Assembly (NCBI GenBank): GCA_031267485.1
Contig: JAIRYY010000039.1
Coordinates: 1 to 19,202 of the forward strand
Source of the DNA: Tannerella sp.
GTDB lineage: Bacteria > Bacteroidota > Bacteroidia > Bacteroidales > Tannerellaceae
Direction: 5' to 3'
Length of the DNA stretch: 19,202 nt
Shown: in pieces, positions 15,556 through 19,202 of the stretch
Layout: every line of letters begins with the position of its first letter
Position numbering within the stretch: position 1 is the stretch's first letter
The notes under the pieces: model-generated
Seen by the model: the letters and a program-made list of their open reading frames with translations, nothing else
The model's database searches: none
Told to the model about the DNA's origin: nothing
Made by a program: the position numbers and the translations under genes

Positions 15556-16941
15556 ATGAAGAAAAACAGTATTAGCAGAAGAACATTTTTGAAGAGTTCC
15601 GCTCTTGCCGGCGCGGCAGGAATGGTTGGAACAGGAAGCGCATTAACATCATGTAATAGTGGTGGCAGTGACAAAGTAGTTTACAAACCCCTGAAAGAAC
15701 CCGGTTCTTATTATATCCCCGACCTGCCGGACAAGGCGAGCGACGGCAGGGAACTGAAAGCCGGCGTTATCGGGTGCGGCGGACGCGGTTCGGGCGCGGC
15801 ATTCAACTTCCTTAATGCGGCTGATGGCGTGACAATAACGGCCATAGCCGACACTTTTAAGGAGCGCGTGGACAGTCTGGCTGAAAAATTGAAATCGGAA
15901 AAAGGAATTGATATTCCCGAAAACATGCGCTTTGCAGGATTGGACGCCTATAAGCAGGTCATCGACAGCGGTGTGGATCTGGTCATTGTGGCAACTCCGC
16001 CGAATTTCCGTCCCATCCATTTCCAGTATGCGACTGAAAAAGGAATCCATTCTTTCCTCGAAAAACCTATTTGTGTGGACCCTGTCGGTTACAGGACGAT
16101 TATAGCTACCGCCAAACAGGCGCAGGCTAAAAATTTATGCGTCATCACCGGTACCCAGCGTCATCACCAGCGTAATTATGTGGAAGCGTACAAAAAGTTG
16201 ATGGAGGGAACAATCGGCGAAATCACGGGAGGCGCCGTATACTGGAACGGCGGCAAGCTGTGGCATCGCGACCGTCAGGCGGGATGGACCGACTGCGAAT
16301 GGATGATTAAAGACTGGGTGAACTGGGCCTGGCTGTCAGGCGATCATATCGTCGAGCAGCACGTTCACAACCTGGATGTATTTACCTGGTTCTCGGGCCT
16401 CAAGCCGCTTAAGGCCGTTGGTTTCGGTTCCCGCCAGCGTCGCGTCACAGGCGATCAGTTCGACAATTTCAGCGTTGATTTCACAATGGATAACGGCATA
16501 CATCTGCATAGCATGTGCCGCCAGATAGACGGATGCGCCAACAGTGTCAGCGAGTTTGTACAGGGTACCAGAGGCTCTCTCCATACCAGCGCCAGCAATA
16601 TGGCAATCATCAAAGACCTTGCCGGCAACGAAGTATGGAAGTATGATTTTGAGGCTGAAAAGGCGGAGTTCAAACAGTCAGACCCGTATGTTCTGGAGCA
16701 TGTGAACTGGATTAACCTTATCCGCGCCGGGAAAACCATTGAGCAGGCGTCGGAAACGGCTGTTGCCAATATGGCTGCCATTATGGGGCGCGAATCGGCT
16801 TACACCGGCGGCGAATCGACCTGGGAAGCCATGACGGCGTCGCCGCTTGATTTGATGCCGAAAGATATAAATCTGACGGGCAAAATGGATATGAGCGGAT
16901 TTGTAGTTCCCATTGCAGGTAAACCCTATATAAAAAAGTAA
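15556..16941 (+). CDS. Tat-exported Gfo/Idh/MocA oxidoreductase, probable lipoprotein
   Basis: A 461-residue oxidoreductase with a twin-arginine signal (SRRTFLK, 7–13), hydrophobic stretch and lipobox ALTS-Cys33. It is probably folded with its nucleotide in the cytoplasm, exported by Tat and lipidated in the periplasm. The Rossmann motif is GVIGCGGRGSG (Gly73, Gly75, Gly78); the EKP motif is Glu169-Lys170-Pro171; the active-site block is GDHIVEQHVHNLDVF, with His271 at the usual catalytic position. Related exported enzymes act on glycans or glycosides and may keep NAD(P) tightly bound. The preceding gene encodes a tetraheme cytochrome that could exchange electrons with it (inference). It follows the cytochrome gene after 41 bp and is separated from the next gene by only 3 bp. 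Similarity to the first gene of the operon is limited to the fold and motifs. Confidence 0.93.
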   Translation: MKKNSISRRTFLKSSALAGAAGMVGTGSALTSCNSGGSDKVVYKPLKEPGSYYIPDLPDKASDGRELKAGVIGCGGRGSGAAFNFLNAADGVTITAIADTFKERVDSLAEKLKSEKGIDIPENMRFAGLDAYKQVIDSGVDLVIVATPPNFRPIHFQYATEKGIHSFLEKPICVDPVGYRTIIATAKQAQAKNLCVITGTQRHHQRNYVEAYKKLMEGTIGEITGGAVYWNGGKLWHRDRQAGWTDCEWMIKDWVNWAWLSGDHIVEQHVHNLDVFTWFSGLKPLKAVGFGSRQRRVTGDQFDNFSVDFTMDNGIHLHSMCRQIDGCANSVSEFVQGTRGSLHTSASNMAIIKDLAGNEVWKYDFEAEKAEFKQSDPYVLEHVNWINLIRAGKTIEQASETAVANMAAIMGRESAYTGGESTWEAMTASPLDLMPKDINLTGKMDMSGFVVPIAGKPYIKK

Positions 16942-16944
16942 CGT

Positions 16945-17898
16945 ATGAGTCTTGACAGAAGAAGTTTCATAAGAACATCTCTCGGCAGTGCGGCGCTGGC
17001 AACGGTCGCCGCCTGCACGGGGAGTTCCGGAGGCAACGGTAAGGGCGAATGTTGCGGAAGCGACAAAAGTTGCAAGAACGGCCTCCCGTACAGTCCCGGC
17101 GCCAAACTGAATATCTCGTTCCAGGAATGGACGCTCGAAGGCGATTCGCTTAACGGCAAACTTGATATTATGGAACGGGCGGGCGTTAACGGACTTGAAG
17201 TCGGAGGAAAGGGACTGTCCGGCCGTGTGGATGAACTGAAACAGGCGCTGAACGGGCGCGATATTAAAATCAGCGCTATCTGTGCGGGTTTCAGCGGGTT
17301 TATGCTGTCGGAAGATGAAACAGTGCGGAACGAGTGCCGCGACTCGATGCGCGAGATCATCGCCGCCGCGGGTGCGTTAGGCTCGACCGGCGTTATCATC
17401 GTACCGGCTTTCAATTCACAAAAACCGGTTAAACCGCATACGCAGGAAACGCGTGATTTCCTGTGCGAATGGTTTAATGAACTCGGAACGTTCGCTGCGG
17501 AAAACGGAACGGCCGTGATACTCGAACCGCTTAACCGCCGCGAAGCGTTTTATCTGCGCCTGGTGGCCGACGCCGCCTCCATCTGCCGCGACGTCAATAA
17601 TCCGGGCGTGACGTGCCTTGGCGATTTCTGGCACATGACGTGGGAGGAGACTTCCGACCTGGGTGCGTTTATCTCCGGCGGGAAATACGTCCGGCACGTA
17701 CATATCGCAAGCCGCAAAAGACGCCTTATGCCGGGCGAGGACGGTGATGCGGACAACTATGTGGACGGATTCCGCGGATTGAAAGTTATCGGTTTCGACA
17801 AATATATCAGTTTCGAATGCGGGAGCAAGGCCGACGACCGCAACGCATCGGCCCTTGCCGGCGTCGAGCTGATCCGCAAACAGTGGGAGGAAGCGTAA
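16945..17898 (+). CDS. Tat-exported TIM-barrel sugar isomerase/epimerase family protein
   Basis: A 317-residue xylose-isomerase-like (AP endonuclease 2 fold) TIM barrel. The N-terminus has a twin-arginine motif DRRSFIR (4–10) and lipobox VAA-Cys24, so it is likely a Tat-exported periplasmic lipoprotein. Candidate divalent-metal ligands sit at the strand ends typical of the family: Glu194 (ILEPLNR), Asp227 and His230 (GDFWH), His251/His253 (HVHIASRKR) and Glu291 (SFECG). Family members isomerise or epimerise sugars, and some cleave or dehydrate keto-sugar intermediates made by Gfo/Idh/MocA enzymes; pairing with the exported oxidoreductase 3 bp upstream supports joint action. A Cys-rich linker (GECCGSDKSC, 34–43) follows the lipid anchor. 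The specific substrate is unknown. Confidence 0.9.
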   Translation: MSLDRRSFIRTSLGSAALATVAACTGSSGGNGKGECCGSDKSCKNGLPYSPGAKLNISFQEWTLEGDSLNGKLDIMERAGVNGLEVGGKGLSGRVDELKQALNGRDIKISAICAGFSGFMLSEDETVRNECRDSMREIIAAAGALGSTGVIIVPAFNSQKPVKPHTQETRDFLCEWFNELGTFAAENGTAVILEPLNRREAFYLRLVADAASICRDVNNPGVTCLGDFWHMTWEETSDLGAFISGGKYVRHVHIASRKRRLMPGEDGDADNYVDGFRGLKVIGFDKYISFECGSKADDRNASALAGVELIRKQWEEA

Positions 17899-17899
17899 G

Positions 17900-18805
17900 T
17901 TGTCATTAATCTACGCAAACATGAGAATGAGTGAAGTGGTGGAAGAACATCCTTCACTCATTCCTGTTGTTAACAGGTTCGGCATACGCATCGGGTTTGG
18001 AGACAGTACAGCGCTGGAGGTCTGCAACCGGTACGATATTAACATCGACTTTTTCCTGACGGTGATTAATACGTTCCTGAACAAAAATTATTTCCCGGAA
18101 AAGAAACTGCAGGGCTTTCACCTTACGCAGATTGTCGATTATCTCACGAAAACGAACCATTATTATTTACATTCGCAACTGCCCAATATCGAGCGTCATC
18201 TGCGCCTGTTCATTTCCGCCAGCGACCCGAAAAACGAAATGCCGGCGCTTATCGGGAAGCTGTTCGACACGTTCAGGGACCGTCTTCTGAAACGTATCGA
18301 AACGGATGAGCAGGAATGGTTTCCGCATATCATCGAATTATGCGAAAAGCAGACGAAGAACAGGAAGCAGGCCTGTCATCCGGCGACGCCGGTCGAAACC
18401 GAAGAACCCACGGAAGCTCTTATCACCGACCTTAAACACATCATCATCAAACATCTGTCCGGCGAGTATAACGAAAACCTCTGTTACGCGGTCATCGTGG
18501 CCATCAACACCCTTCATGCGGACATTCAGCAGCACAACCGCATCCGCAACCGCATCCTTTCGCCTCTTGTCGCGTGCATGGAAAAGGAAAGCAATAAAAA
18601 CCTCTCCCTGCGCGAGGTTGAGGTACTCCGGCAGATAGTCAAAGGCGAAACCAACAAAGAAGTGGCGGATCACCTTTGCATAAGCCTGAATACCGTACTC
18701 ACACACCGCAAGAACATTACATCCAAACTCGGCATTAAAACCATCCCGGGACTGACGTTCTACGCCATCACAAACGGTATCATATCGGGGGACGAAATCG
18801 TCTGA
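17900..18805 (+). CDS. LuxR-type HTH regulator with RIC/hemerythrin-like sensor
   Basis: A 301-residue regulator if read from TTG 17900, or 294 from ATG 17921; the latter is possible, but the segment before it looks family-like. Residues 8–60 (MRMSEVVEEHPSLIPVVNRF, GIRIGFGDSTALEVC) resemble the DUF542/ScdA_N domain of RIC (YtfE/ScdA) iron–sulfur repair proteins. Residues about 74–230 resemble the hemerythrin four-helix bundle (TNHYYLHSQLP, then a TDEQEWFP segment, later NTLHADIQQH). Several diiron ligand positions appear changed, notably Arg132 where His is expected and Arg214/Arg216 in the last helix. Residues 235–296 are a LuxR-type HTH (LSLREVEVLRQIVKGETNKEVADHL). It is the last gene of the operon, 1 bp after the TIM-barrel stop, and is probably a redox, oxygen or NO-type sensor controlling this or related genes (inference). 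Confidence 0.8.
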   Translation: MSLIYANMRMSEVVEEHPSLIPVVNRFGIRIGFGDSTALEVCNRYDINIDFFLTVINTFLNKNYFPEKKLQGFHLTQIVDYLTKTNHYYLHSQLPNIERHLRLFISASDPKNEMPALIGKLFDTFRDRLLKRIETDEQEWFPHIIELCEKQTKNRKQACHPATPVETEEPTEALITDLKHIIIKHLSGEYNENLCYAVIVAINTLHADIQQHNRIRNRILSPLVACMEKESNKNLSLREVEVLRQIVKGETNKEVADHLCISLNTVLTHRKNITSKLGIKTIPGLTFYAITNGIISGDEIV

Positions 18806-18833
18806 CCGTGAATCGCTGTCCGCCGGCCGGCTA

Positions 18834-18861
18834 CGGCATCGACCGACAGCCGCAGATGCCG
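18834..18861 (+). terminator. Weak hairpin after the regulator gene
   Basis: CGGCATC (18834–18840) pairs with GATGCCG (18855–18861), leaving a 14-nt loop, about 30 bp after the operon stop. No U run follows directly (GACTTCTTT). It could be part of a terminator, but support is weak. Confidence 0.3.
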
Positions 18862-18947
18862 GACTTCTTTCATCTGACGTGAAGGCTGAAATCGGATCAC
18901 CTGCAAAAACCTGTGTTCCGACAAAACATTCGCGTAACGTGTTAGCC

Positions 18948-18978
18948 GCCGGTGCGGGCTTGTGCCGCCCGCGCCGGC
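18948..18978. other. Strong GC-rich hairpin in the non-coding tail
   Basis: A 12-bp stem, GCCGGTGCGGGC (18948–18959) with GCCCGCGCCGGC (18967–18978), one G·U pair, 7-nt loop. There is no T run on either side, so it is not a canonical intrinsic terminator. It may be a 3' stabilising structure of the operon transcript or a block to transcription entering from the repeat region. The rest of 18806–19027 shows no gene I can support. Confidence 0.5.
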
Positions 18979-19027
18979 AGTGAGTCCGAAAGTACTTTGC
19001 AACGTCAGTTCGATGTAAGATAAAGAT

Positions 19028-19202
19028 ATGAATTACCTGTTTATTGCCCGGAAGCGCATACGCGGAAGGTTTATCCGCGTATGCGCTCTCAGCTTATGCG
19101 CGTATACGCGGCAGGTTTTTCGGTGTATACGCTGCAGGCCTACCCGCGTATACACCGAAGGTACTATCAGTGTATACACTGAAGGTACTATCAGTGTATA
19201 CA
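19028..19202 (+). other. Open frame across the tandem repeat, runs off the window
   Basis: From ATG 19028 the frame stays open to the right edge (58 codons). It begins MNYLFIARKRIRGRF, becomes Arg/Cys-rich, and ends in an 8-residue repeat (VYTEGTIS) produced by the 24-bp units. There is no recognisable family. Because the older units are 23 bp long, other frames are also open through parts of the array, so openness is weak evidence for coding. It may be non-coding. Confidence 0.15.
19056..19202. repeat. Degenerate 23–24-bp tandem repeat with GTATAC palindromes
   Basis: Six full units and part of a seventh: 19056–19078, 19079–19101, 19102–19124 and 19125–19147 (23 bp each), 19148–19171 and 19172–19195 (24 bp each), and 19196–19202 (cut by the edge). 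Each begins with GTATAC or a one-base variant. Unit junctions form inverted repeats around that core, for example CGCGTATACGCG (19099–19110) and CAGTGTATACACTG (19168–19181). The left units are diverged; the two right full units differ at a single base, suggesting recent expansion towards the right. Confidence 0.9.

Noticed and set aside
15556..16941. Nitrite reductase (NrfHA) operon context for the NapC-like cytochrome
   Set aside because: No NrfA-type pentaheme catalytic subunit is encoded; the gene after the cytochrome is a Gfo/Idh/MocA oxidoreductase with a Rossmann fold and no heme sites.
18760..19002. Minus-strand open frame of 80 codons beyond the operon
   Set aside because: Starts inside the HTH coding region, includes the GC-rich hairpin, and shows no recognisable domain; could not be supported as a gene.
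19056..19202. CRISPR array
   Set aside because: The 23–24-bp periodicity is contiguous tandem repetition without unique spacers, and no cas genes are present.

Overview
The window looks like a chromosomal segment of a Bacteroidota genome, most likely Bacteroidales. The gene order ileS – TraR/DksA-like – lspA – DUF4296 lipoprotein is typical of that phylum. So are the small RRM protein, the short two-helix membrane protein and the GH3–beta-lactamase fusion enzyme. Several upstream regions carry the Bacteroidota promoter signature (TTTG at about -33, TAnnTTTG at about -7), and ribosome-binding sites are weak. No rRNA, tRNA, intact transposon or CRISPR array was seen. All calls come from reading the sequence; no database search was possible.

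Left part (1–9423). ileS is cut by the left edge. It is followed by a TraR/DksA-type regulator, lspA and a DUF4296 lipoprotein, tightly packed and overlapping. Next comes a 'gene graveyard' on the minus strand (about 4838–5692): a deleted and frameshifted SLOG/DprA-like gene and the C-terminal stub of an AlbA_2/RecG-like ATP-binding protein. rplS (minus) follows with its own promoter and terminator, then a large exported NagZ-type GH3 plus serine beta-lactamase-fold fusion that probably acts on peptidoglycan fragments.

Middle part (9424–12627). This holds a small two-helix membrane protein (minus), a PlsC-type acyltransferase, an 81-residue RRM protein with a clear terminator, a CPBP/CAAX intramembrane protease, and lptB (minus). 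The protease and lptB genes overlap tail to tail.

Right part (12801–18805). This is the most interesting section: five co-directional genes with little or no spacing behind a good Bacteroidota promoter. They encode (1) a Gfo/Idh/MocA oxidoreductase without a signal; (2) a membrane-anchored tetraheme NapC/NrfH-type cytochrome fused to a SUMF1/FGE-like domain that lacks the FGE catalytic cysteines; (3) a Tat-exported, probably lipidated Gfo/Idh/MocA oxidoreductase; (4) a Tat-exported, probably lipidated xylose-isomerase-like TIM barrel; (5) a regulator with a RIC/hemerythrin-like N-terminal half and a LuxR-type HTH. My inference is a periplasmic carbohydrate (or cyclitol) oxidation/isomerisation pathway with redox equivalents passing through a membrane multiheme protein, controlled by a redox- or NO-type sensor. 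The substrate cannot be read from the sequence.

Right edge (18806–19202). This stretch has no recognised gene. It contains two GC-rich hairpins and, from 19056, a degenerate 23–24-bp tandem repeat built around palindromic GTATAC cores. The repeat becomes more uniform towards the edge and runs out of the window.
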